Assembly: GCA_002394465.1 (NCBI GenBank)
Contig: DGTU01000093.1
Span: 1 to 7,275, forward strand
Length of the DNA stretch: 7,275 nt
From: Treponema sp. UBA4328
GTDB lineage: Bacteria; Spirochaetota; Spirochaetia; Treponematales; Treponemataceae
Reading direction: 5' to 3'
Part shown: piece by piece, positions 1 through 6,161 of the stretch
How the letters are laid out: every line of letters begins with the position of its first letter
Numbering within the stretch: position 1 is the stretch's first letter
Notes under the pieces: generated by a model
The model's input: only the letters and a program-made list of their open reading frames with translations
Database searches by the model: none
Told to the model about the DNA's origin: nothing
Position numbers and translations under genes: made by a program

Positions 1-69
1 GAGAAAAAAAGCGAAAATCCTGAGCGCAAGGAAAGAAGCGGCGAGAGAAGCGGACAACGACCTAATTAA
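1..69 (+). CDS. 3' tail of an upstream gene (partial, uncertain), possibly the RND adaptor
   Basis: The first frame is open from the window edge to a TAA at 67-69 and reads as a charged, low-complexity tail ending ERSGERSGQRPN, with a repeated RSG(E/Q) unit. The second frame is also open, to a TAA at 80-82, and would give a helical Lys/Ala/Glu-rich tail, so the frame is not certain. I favour the first frame for two reasons: its stop precedes most of the repeat block at 62-106, and removing that block in silico extends this frame to a TGA overlapping the RND start codon (ATGA, 122-125). In known RND operons the gene just upstream is usually the periplasmic membrane-fusion (adaptor) protein, and such proteins often end in a disordered charged tail. 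No adaptor domain is visible here, so that identity rests on context alone. The stretch could also be non-coding purine-rich DNA. Confidence 0.35.
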   Translation, partial: EKKSENPERKERSGERSGQRPN

Positions 70-106
70 AAATCTGCGTTAATCTGCGTGCATCCGCGTC
101 TAATTA
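62..106. repeat. Three 10-bp repeats flanked by 7-bp direct repeats
   Basis: Three adjacent 10-bp units (71-80, 81-90, 91-100) share the core ATCYGCGT at 72-79, 82-89 and 92-99. The block is bracketed by identical 7-bp copies of CTAATTA at 62-68 and 100-106. This is the layout of a short inserted element of 31 bp plus a duplicated 7-bp target. Similar 'AATCTGCGT'-type short interspersed repeats occur between genes in many bacterial genomes as I remember it, but I could not check this. The block lies directly ahead of the RND ribosome binding site and leaves that site intact. Confidence 0.6.
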
Positions 107-107
107 T

Positions 108-112
108 GAGGA
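108..112 (+). promoter_or_regulatory. Ribosome binding site of the RND gene
   Basis: GAGGA lies 9 nt before the ATG at 122, a normal Shine-Dalgarno position that supports this start. It sits just to the right of the repeat block. I see no convincing promoter between 1 and 121, so transcription probably enters from upstream. Confidence 0.7.
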
Positions 113-121
113 AAATTACTT

Positions 122-3100
122 ATGAATATTTCAAAAAATACACTTGAACATCCGGTCCTTACGCTGATTGTTTTCGTTCTGCTGGGGATCATGGGACTGT
201 TCACTATGAGCGATGTTGCAATCAGTCTTATGCCTGATGTTGACAGCCCTTATATTACGGTACGTACGACCTATACAAATGCGGGACCAGAATCTGTCGA
301 AAAGACCGTTACAAAGGTTCTTGAAGCCCAGCTTATATCCGTAAGCGGCTTGAAAAAACTTACTTCTACTTCAAAGGAAGGTTCATCGTCGATTTCGCTT
401 GAATTCAACTATGGAACTGACCTCGATATTGCGACAGACAACGTACGCGACAAAATCAACCGTGTACTCAAAAAGCTTCCGGATGATGCTGACAGTCCGA
501 CAATCATGAAAATGGATTCGGATTCAATGCCGATCATGCGCATTGCAGTCCGCGGAAACAGGAGCCGTGATGAACTGAAGGTTCTTGCAGAAGACACAAT
601 CGTAAGCCTTCTTGAACAGACTGACGGTGTTGCAGAAGCCAGCGTTTCCGGCGGAAGAACAAAAATCGTCCGTGTAGACATCTCGCAGAACAGGCTTGCA
701 GCTTACGGGCTCACACTTTCAAGCGTGAATTCGGCACTTTCAAAGCAGAATCTTGAACTTGGCGGTGGAAAAATCACCGAGGGAAAAACCGACTATTCAA
801 TCCGTACGACCGGAGAATTTTCGAGCATTGATGAAATAAACGATGCAATCATCACAAAAAAAGGTGATTATGTCGTGCGCCTGAGTGATATCGGAACGGC
901 TTACATGGGCTACAAGGACAAGACAAACGAAGTTTACATCAACGGCGAGCCTGGAATTTATGTGAGCGTTACAAAACAGTCGGGCAAAAACTCCGTTACT
1001 GTCGCAAACAAAGTCTATGAAAAGCTTGATGAGATCCAGGATCTTCTGCCTTCAGACGTATCCCTGGAAATAATTTCTGATACAACTGACTCAATCCGTG
1101 ATACGATCAACACGCTTCTTGACAGCTGCTATCAGGGACTTCTTCTGGCTGTTCTCGTGCTTTTCCTCTTTCTGAAGAATTTCAAGTCTACGGTTATCAT
1201 TGCAATTTCGATTCCGCTTTCTATCGTAATTACGATGCTCTGCATGCACTTTGCTGGAATTACGCTTAACATGATGACCCTTACGGGGCTTATCTTAGGG
1301 GTCGGAATGATAGTAGATGCTTCAATTGTCATGATTGAAAACATCTATGTATACCGGAGCCGCGGTGCAAGGCCTAAGGTTGCAGCCGTCCTCGGTTCGA
1401 GCGAAATGGTCATGTCTGTCCTGTCAGGAAACCTTACGACAATCTGTGTTTTCGTTCCGTTCCTCTTCTTTATGGCAGATCTCGGAATGATGGGACAGAT
1501 GTTCAAGGGAATCATTTTTACCGTCGTAATTGCCCTTGTTTCATCACTTTTTGTTGCGGTTTTCCTTGTTCCGGTTCTTGCGGGTAAATTCCTGCCTCTT
1601 TCAAACAGAAATGAAACTCCGGTAAAATCAGCTAAGCTCAGGAGATTTTACGAGCTTCTTGACGTTCCACTGAACAAAATTACCCTCCTGTACAGGCGTG
1701 CGCTTAAGAGTGCCCTTGGTCACAGAAAGACGACAGTTGTAATCTGTTTTTCAGCCCTCATGATTTCGCTTGCGCTTGCATGGACGCTCAACATAAACAT
1801 GATGGCAAACGGCAAGGATGACAGCGTTACCCTTAACGTGACGCTCCCGATCGGAACCAGCCTTGATGAAACGATGACCGTTATGAATCAGCTTGAGCAG
1901 ATTGTCACTGATGAGATAAAAGGCTACAAGGCAATTATCGTTACCAGCGGCGCTTCAAGCACTTCATATAAGGGAACCCTTGAAATTAAGCTTCCTGATT
2001 CAGACAAACAGATAGATGATGCCCAGACGATTCAGACGAAGCTGAGGACGCATTTCAATGATTTTGCCGGAACGAAATTCGGATTCCGTGCAGGCATGCG
2101 CGGTCAGATGACCGGAAGCGACATTAAAATCAAAATCCGCTGTGATGACCTTGAAAAGGCACTTGATATTTCAGATCAGATTACGGCCGTCATGAAGACA
2201 ATACCGAATCTGGGAGAAAGTTCCGTCGACATTGAAAAGGGTGTTCCTGAAGTCGAGATTGAGATTGACCGTCAGAGGGCATACGCTTTCGGAGTCGATG
2301 TAACGACCGTTGCAAAGGAAATAAACTATGCTATGAACGGCGTAACTTCAACGACTTACCGTGAGGGCGGAAAAGACTATTCAACCGTACTCATGTACCA
2401 GAAATCTGACAGAAAGCAGGTAGCCGACCTCGAACAGATTTTCGTGAACGGAACGAACGGAAAGGTCAGCGTTGCAAACTTTGCAAAAGTCAAAAAGGGC
2501 CTGGGGCCTGTAAGCGTAAAGCGCGAGAATCAGTCGAGAATCGTAACCGTAACCTGCGACATTATCACTGAACGGAATGCCTACGAGGTTGAGCAGGACA
2601 TTAAGGACGGAATCGCATCTACTTTCATTGTACCGGATGACGTAACGCTCGTGTACGACGGAGCATGGCAGAACATGCAGGATCAGGGAAAAACTTACGG
2701 TCTGATCATTCTGATGGCAATTCTGCTTGTATTCGGAGTCATGGCAGGAACCTATGAGAGCTTTAAGGCGCCGTTCATCAACCTGATGACAATTCCCTTC
2801 CTCATAATCGGAGTTGTATTGATTTACAAGATTCTCGGACAGGCAATCTCGATGGTAAGTGCAGTCGGCCTTATCATGCTCGTCGGAATCGTCGTAAACA
2901 ACGGAATCATCCTCGTCGATTATACGAACCTTCTGATAGACCGCGGCCTCAAAATGAAGGAAGCCTGCCTCGAAGCAGGAGTAAGCCGTCTGCGCCCGGT
3001 TTTGATGACGACTCTTACGACAGTTCTGGGAATGCTCCCGATGTGTTTTGCTACAAGTGGAAGTGCCGGAATGGTACAGCCGATCGGTGTTGCCGTAGTA

Positions 3101-3229
3101 GGCGGCCTTATTTCTTCGACATTCGTAACCCTCTTTTTCATCCCGGTTCTGTATTCAATCGTGATGAAGGAAAAGAAACATGAAAAGAGTAAAATCGAAG
3201 TTCTTCTGACGGAGGATAAAAATGACTAG
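122..3229 (+). CDS. RND-family efflux pump inner-membrane transporter (HAE1/AcrB-type)
   Basis: This inner-membrane pump subunit should use the proton gradient to expel hydrophobic or amphiphilic compounds, working as a trimer with an adaptor and an outer-membrane channel that are not in the window. Its 1035 residues are full length for the family. It shows the duplicated RND layout: TM1 near 10-31, a large periplasmic part to about 330, TM2-6 near 335-490, TM7 near 537-556, a second periplasmic part, TM8-12 near 860-1015, then a charged cytosolic tail. The start MNISKNTLEHPVLT is typical of HAE1 proteins. The TM4 relay motif is GMIVDASIVMIEN, with D399 matching AcrB Asp407 and Ala400 where AcrB has Asp408. 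TM10 has GIVVNNGIILVDY, with Asn926 at the AcrB Lys940 position. The reading frame is intact. It overlaps the next gene by 8 bp, indicating an operon. Substrates cannot be told from sequence; an AcrB-like drug pump is more likely than a heavy-metal (CzcA) pump. Confidence 0.95.
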   Translation: MNISKNTLEHPVLTLIVFVLLGIMGLFTMSDVAISLMPDVDSPYITVRTTYTNAGPESVEKTVTKVLEAQLISVSGLKKLTSTSKEGSSSISLEFNYGTDLDIATDNVRDKINRVLKKLPDDADSPTIMKMDSDSMPIMRIAVRGNRSRDELKVLAEDTIVSLLEQTDGVAEASVSGGRTKIVRVDISQNRLAAYGLTLSSVNSALSKQNLELGGGKITEGKTDYSIRTTGEFSSIDEINDAIITKKGDYVVRLSDIGTAYMGYKDKTNEVYINGEPGIYVSVTKQSGKNSVTVANKVYEKLDEIQDLLPSDVSLEIISDTTDSIRDTINTLLDSCYQGLLLAVLVLFLFLKNFKSTVIIAISIPLSIVITMLCMHFAGITLNMMTLTGLILGVGMIVDASIVMIENIYVYRSRGARPKVAAVLGSSEMVMSVLSGNLTTICVFVPFLFFMADLGMMGQMFKGIIFTVVIALVSSLFVAVFLVPVLAGKFLPLSNRNETPVKSAKLRRFYELLDVPLNKITLLYRRALKSALGHRKTTVVICFSALMISLALAWTLNINMMANGKDDSVTLNVTLPIGTSLDETMTVMNQLEQIVTDEIKGYKAIIVTSGASSTSYKGTLEIKLPDSDKQIDDAQTIQTKLRTHFNDFAGTKFGFRAGMRGQMTGSDIKIKIRCDDLEKALDISDQITAVMKTIPNLGESSVDIEKGVPEVEIEIDRQRAYAFGVDVTTVAKEINYAMNGVTSTTYREGGKDYSTVLMYQKSDRKQVADLEQIFVNGTNGKVSVANFAKVKKGLGPVSVKRENQSRIVTVTCDIITERNAYEVEQDIKDGIASTFIVPDDVTLVYDGAWQNMQDQGKTYGLIILMAILLVFGVMAGTYESFKAPFINLMTIPFLIIGVVLIYKILGQAISMVSAVGLIMLVGIVVNNGIILVDYTNLLIDRGLKMKEACLEAGVSRLRPVLMTTLTTVLGMLPMCFATSGSAGMVQPIGVAVVGGLISSTFVTLFFIPVLYSIVMKEKKHEKSKIEVLLTEDKND
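3211..3215 (+). promoter_or_regulatory. Ribosome binding site of the PII-like gene
   Basis: GGAGG lies 6 nt before the ATG at 3222, inside the last codons of the RND gene. It fixes the start of the small downstream gene and supports coupled translation. Confidence 0.8.
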
Positions 3230-3509
3230 AGCTGAAATTATTGCGAATCAGTCCGTTCAGGACGAAATCGTATCCCTCATGGAAGAACATATTCCCGGCG
3301 TTCTGTACACGATTATTCCTGGCGTTACGGGAAGGGGAAAGGCTTCTTACAAAATGGGAAGTTCTACCTGGCCTGAGATGAATTTTATTCTTGTAAGCTA
3401 TATCGAAGATTCTCAGGTTTCTGCGCTCAAAGCGGTTATAGCTGCCGTAAAAAAGAAATTCTCCGGTGAAGGAATAAAACTTTTTCTGATAAAGGCACAA
3501 GACCTTTAG
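3222..3509 (+). CDS. Small PII-like protein associated with the RND transporter (PG0541-like)
   Basis: This is a 95-residue soluble protein with no signal peptide or membrane segment. The pattern fits a compact PII/CutA-type ferredoxin-like fold: strand near 3-8, helix about 11-24, strand 27-32, the turn PGVTGRGK at 33-40, strand about 53-61, helix 65-80 and a last strand 85-91. In classical PII proteins a Gly-rich turn leads into a long T-loop with a modified Tyr. Here that loop is short (about 41-52, containing SSTWPE), and the protein is shorter than the roughly 112 residues usual for GlnB/GlnK. From memory it best matches the family NCBI calls 'PG0541 family transporter-associated protein', found next to RND pumps. 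The 8-bp overlap with the RND gene and its strong ribosome site say the two are made together. The inferred role is a trimeric cytosolic regulator or sensor of the pump; the ligand is unknown. No clear terminator follows the stop. Confidence 0.75.
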   Translation: MTRAEIIANQSVQDEIVSLMEEHIPGVLYTIIPGVTGRGKASYKMGSSTWPEMNFILVSYIEDSQVSALKAVIAAVKKKFSGEGIKLFLIKAQDL

Positions 3510-3536
3510 AACTGAAAGCATCCTGAAAAAAATACG

Positions 3537-3565
3537 TTGAAAACCGCTGAAAAGGGGGTTATCAT
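3537..3565 (+). promoter_or_regulatory. Predicted sigma70-type promoter of the GGDEF gene, adjoining the start codon
   Basis: TTGAAA (3537-3542) and TATCAT (3560-3565) are each one base from consensus and are separated by exactly 17 bp. The -10 box ends 6 nt before the ATG at 3572, so transcription would begin at or beside the A of the start codon. The only purine-rich stretch, AAAGGGGG (3551-3558), lies 13 nt from the ATG, too far for a good Shine-Dalgarno, and would fall in the promoter spacer. The 62 bp between the PII-like and GGDEF genes contain no clear terminator hairpin. Confidence 0.55.
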
Positions 3566-3571
3566 TAGGTA

Positions 3572-4951
3572 ATGGACTTTCAGGAGATTGTAAATACCTG
3601 CGGAATGGCAGCGGCTGTCCTTTCTGTTGAAAAAACAGATGACGGTCATCACGGTGAAATCAGGATTATATGTTCAAATGCCCTGTACAAGCAGAAAATG
3701 GGTGACAGGTACAGGGATAACATGCTTTATTCTGATCTTGTTCCAAAGGATCTTAAATTTGAAGAGTACTGTTATCGTGCAGCAGCCTTAAAACAGCATC
3801 TTCACGCATATGTAGAAGTAAAAGGCCTCGGTTTCTGGCTGGACGGAAACTATATTCCGCTTTCAGCTGAATTTGATGATGAAAAACTGTGCCATTTTTT
3901 ATTTTGCTTCGAGTTTACAAAAAATCCTGAAGCCGAACGGATGTCAGATGTTTCCGTAGAAGTTGCGCCCCTTGTAATCGAAACGTGTATAAAACTGCGC
4001 GGGGCAGAAAGTTTTACGGAAAGCATGAACAGGGTTATCTGTGATATTCAGGAAAAAACCGAATCCTTCTCCAGCTGTATAATCATGATTGACAAAGAGC
4101 ATAACAAATATGCTCCGCTGTGTTCCAGGTTCAGAAATGATGAAGCCTGCATGGACGACTTTATGCCGTATCTTACGCCTGACGTAGTCTTTTCATGGGA
4201 AAATACGATCGGTATTAATGATGATATTATCATAAAAGATGAATACGACATGAAGGAACTTGAAAAGATTAATCCTGTCTGGGTAAAGAGCCTCCGTTCT
4301 GCAAAGGTAAAAAGCCTTGTCCTTGTCCCCCTGAGACAGAAAAAGAAATTTGCAGGCGTACTGTTCATTACTAATTTCAATACTGAGAGGCTTGTAGAAC
4401 TCAAGGAATTCATTGAACTTACCGCATTCTTCCTTTCATCTGAAATTACTGCAAATGACCTCATGGAACGGCTTGAGTACATGAGTAACATAGACCTTCT
4501 TACCGGAGTAAGGAACCGTAACTCCATGAACGCCCGCGTTGACTGGCATGTAAACGGTGAGTCCCCAGTTCGTTCCCCATTCGGAATAATTTTTGCGGAT
4601 TTAAACGGACTTAAACAGTGCAATGATTCCGGCGGTCATGAAGCCGGAGATGAACTTCTCAAAAAAGCTGCGGCCCTTCTCAAGGAATATTTCGGTGACT
4701 ATGAAATCTTCAGGGCGGGCGGCGATGAATTTGTAGTAATCATGCCGGGCTGTGCACAGGAGATTTTCTATAAGAAAGTTGCAACGCTTCGTGCAGTTTC
4801 AGGCTATGGTTCAGATGTATGTCTTGCAGTCGGATGTGACTGGACTGATGACCAGAAAAACCTCCGTCTCTGCATGCACAATGCAGACGAAGCAATGTAT
4901 GCAGACAAAAATGCATACTACAGCCAGCATCCGGAACTTCACAGAAGATAG
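3572..4951 (+). CDS. Sensor diguanylate cyclase (PAS-like, GAF-like, GGDEF)
   Basis: This cytosolic enzyme is predicted to make the second messenger c-di-GMP from two GTP. It has 459 residues and no membrane segment or signal peptide. Residues 1 to about 115 look like a PAS-type sensor domain, about 145-290 like a GAF domain, and about 300-455 form the GGDEF catalytic domain. Catalytic features are complete: the entry motif DLLTGVRNRN begins at D308, the metal-binding Asp is D343 (in FADLNGLK), N351 and D360 match the guanine-contacting Asn and Asp, and the active loop is GGDEF at 383-387. The RxxD inhibitory I-site that should precede the loop is replaced by FGDY at 374-377, so product feedback through that site is unlikely. 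An in-frame TAG just upstream (3566-3568) rules out a longer protein from an upstream start, and MDFQEIV is the only sensible start. The signal is unknown. The 3' end overlaps the convergent transporter gene by 13 bp. Confidence 0.92.
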   Translation: MDFQEIVNTCGMAAAVLSVEKTDDGHHGEIRIICSNALYKQKMGDRYRDNMLYSDLVPKDLKFEEYCYRAAALKQHLHAYVEVKGLGFWLDGNYIPLSAEFDDEKLCHFLFCFEFTKNPEAERMSDVSVEVAPLVIETCIKLRGAESFTESMNRVICDIQEKTESFSSCIIMIDKEHNKYAPLCSRFRNDEACMDDFMPYLTPDVVFSWENTIGINDDIIIKDEYDMKELEKINPVWVKSLRSAKVKSLVLVPLRQKKKFAGVLFITNFNTERLVELKEFIELTAFFLSSEITANDLMERLEYMSNIDLLTGVRNRNSMNARVDWHVNGESPVRSPFGIIFADLNGLKQCNDSGGHEAGDELLKKAAALLKEYFGDYEIFRAGGDEFVVIMPGCAQEIFYKKVATLRAVSGYGSDVCLAVGCDWTDDQKNLRLCMHNADEAMYADKNAYYSQHPELHRR

Positions 4952-6063
4952 GAATTGTAAAAAAGCCTGAAGCCGAGAAGTGCAGCCAGATAAATTATGT
5001 TCATTACCGTAAAAAACAGAAGGTATTTGAGTGGCGTAAAAGAAGAATCAGAGCGTGAATAAAGCTTGTAGGAAATAAGGCTTGCAAGCGAAGCAATTAA
5101 AGTCCCCAGACCGCCGATATTTACTCCTGTAAGCAGTTCCCCTGTATTTGAACTGAAAGGAAAAAGGAGAAGGGCTGCCGGAACGTTGCTTATTATCTGG
5201 CTTGCTGCAAGTGCAAAAGAAAAATCATTTCCTGTCAGACACGAAGCAAGAAACTCTTTTATTCCGTTGATTCTTGCAATATTCCCCGTAAAGACAAAAA
5301 ATGCACAGAAGGTCAGAAGCAGCATGTAATCAACTGAGCGGAGGACTTTCCTGTCAAAAACAATGAGCGCTGCAAGGACAAGCAGGGCAGCTAAAGGTTT
5401 TGGAACAATTCTCAGTACTGAAAATATGCAGGTGACAAAAAGAAGTCCGTAAAGAATTTTTTTGAAAAGATCTCCGTTCACAGGGACTCCCTGTGACTGA
5501 GGCAGGTTAATCTTTACTGACGGAATAAAAAGCAGGGAAATTATAATCAGTACAAGGGAAAAAAGCGTGTAGGGAAGCAGAATCATGATAAAGGATGCTA
5601 TATCAGTTCCCATGTTCTGAAAGAGAAAAAGATTCTGCGGATTGCCCAGTGGAGTGAGCATGCTTCCGAGGTTTGCCGCCATTGTCTGAAGTATGACGGT
5701 GTATGCAGTAATTTTGCCTGACGTTACCGGAAGGAGAAGTGCAAGCGAAAACGGTACAAAGGTCAGAAGGGCAACGTCATTTGTGAGCAGCATGCTGAGG
5801 AAAAAGCACAGAAGAACAAGTACGGTGCAGAGGGAACGCAGTGAAGAAAACTTCTGTGTCAGAAAAATTCCGAGACGGTCGAATATTCCCATAGCGCGCA
5901 GTGCACCGACGACTCCCATCAGTGCAAAGAGAATAAAAATAGTATCAGTGTCGATGTAATGCAGGTATTCTGCTGACGGCGGAACAAAAAAAGCGCTTAT
6001 GACGGCTGCCGCAAATGCCGTAAAGAAAACAATTTCCTTTTTTACAAATGCGAAAATATGCAT
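4939..6063 (-). CDS. SLC13/ArsB-superfamily permease (predicted anion or carboxylate transporter)
   Basis: This 374-residue, very hydrophobic protein has roughly ten membrane helices and no soluble domain. It resembles the ion-transporter superfamily that includes ArsB, NhaD, CitMHS and SLC13/DASS carriers. The supporting motifs are the two half-site signatures of that fold: TNDVALLTFVP beginning at T94, and SNVPAALLLFPFS beginning at S292, each with a conserved Asn expected at a helix-hairpin tip. It is shorter than ArsB or CitMHS proteins (above 400), but the frame is intact at both ends and compact members of about this size are known to me from anaerobes. The substrate cannot be assigned; di- or tricarboxylates, sulfate-like anions, or Na+/H+ exchange all fit. 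It is divergent from feoAB, convergent with the GGDEF gene, and probably monocistronic. The ATG at 6063 has no Shine-Dalgarno sequence; a good promoter ends 7 nt before it. Confidence 0.85.
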   Translation of the reverse strand: MHIFAFVKKEIVFFTAFAAAVISAFFVPPSAEYLHYIDTDTIFILFALMGVVGALRAMGIFDRLGIFLTQKFSSLRSLCTVLVLLCFFLSMLLTNDVALLTFVPFSLALLLPVTSGKITAYTVILQTMAANLGSMLTPLGNPQNLFLFQNMGTDIASFIMILLPYTLFSLVLIIISLLFIPSVKINLPQSQGVPVNGDLFKKILYGLLFVTCIFSVLRIVPKPLAALLVLAALIVFDRKVLRSVDYMLLLTFCAFFVFTGNIARINGIKEFLASCLTGNDFSFALAASQIISNVPAALLLFPFSSNTGELLTGVNIGGLGTLIASLASLISYKLYSRSDSSFTPLKYLLFFTVMNIIYLAALLGFRLFYNSYLL

Positions 6064-6070
6064 GACAAAG

Positions 6071-6099
6071 AGAATAATGAATCAGAATTCTGCTGTCAA
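6071..6099 (-). promoter_or_regulatory. Predicted promoter of the permease gene, giving a leaderless mRNA
   Basis: On the minus strand a perfect TTGACA (6094-6099) and TATTCT (6071-6076, 4 of 6 to consensus) are spaced by 17 bp. Only 7 nt (CTTTGTC) separate the -10 box from the ATG, so transcription should start at the start codon itself. No purine-rich ribosome site precedes the gene. Confidence 0.65.
6083..6092. promoter_or_regulatory. 10-bp palindrome in the permease promoter spacer (possible operator)
   Basis: CAGAATTCTG is a perfect 10-bp palindrome lying wholly between the -35 and -10 boxes of the permease promoter, a position where a bound repressor would block polymerase. It is short enough to be chance. 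No regulator family is recognised. Confidence 0.3.
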
Positions 6100-6109
6100 T
6101 CACAGCGGA

Positions 6110-6155
6110 TATAATGCTGTCATAGATGGAATCTTTTGTGCCGTTACTATAAAAT
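6110..6155 (+). promoter_or_regulatory. Predicted feoAB promoter region (two alternative -10 boxes)
   Basis: A consensus TATAAT at 6110-6115 would start RNA near 6122 and give a leader of about 40 nt; its -35 match (TTCTGC, 6088-6093, 16-bp spacer) is poor. A second candidate is TATAAA (6148-6153) or the overlapping TAAAAT (6150-6155), ending 6-8 nt before the ATG, which would make the mRNA leaderless; its -35 (TGGAAT, 6127-6132) is also weak. I cannot choose between them. No Shine-Dalgarno lies at normal distance from the ATG; the nearest candidate, GATGGA (6125-6130), is about 31 nt away. Confidence 0.45.
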
Positions 6156-6160
6156 AACGG
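6141..6160. promoter_or_regulatory. Inverted repeat immediately before the feoAB start codon
   Basis: CCGTTA (6141-6146) and TAACGG (6155-6160) are perfect 6-bp inverted arms around an 8-bp AT-rich centre that holds the candidate TATAAA. The right arm ends one base before the ATG. As DNA it could be a repressor operator over the -10 box. If the gene is transcribed from the upstream TATAAT, it could instead be an RNA hairpin next to the start codon. It does not match the Fur or DtxR consensus I know. Confidence 0.45.
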
Positions 6161-6161
6161 T

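Noticed and set aside
409..681. Minus-strand open frame inside the RND gene
   Set aside because: It is a shadow of a well-supported gene; its translation is low-complexity Ser/Arg-rich with no recognisable domain. The frames at 1132-1344 and 2920-3141 are the same case.
3138..3521. Minus-strand 127-residue open frame over the PII-like gene
   Set aside because: It lies antisense to two genes with good ribosome sites and family matches, and shows no domain of its own.
3510..3571. Possible terminator between the PII-like and GGDEF genes
   Set aside because: Only weak AACC/GGTT pairing is present and no stem is followed by a T-run; the stretch reads better as a promoter.
4048..4623. Minus-strand 191-residue open frame inside the GGDEF gene
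   Set aside because: The opposite strand encodes conserved GAF and GGDEF motifs; the translation is Ser/Phe-rich and unlike any family.
4939..6063. Arsenite efflux (ArsB) as a specific assignment
   Set aside because: Only superfamily-level motifs are visible and no ars genes are nearby, so the substrate is left open.
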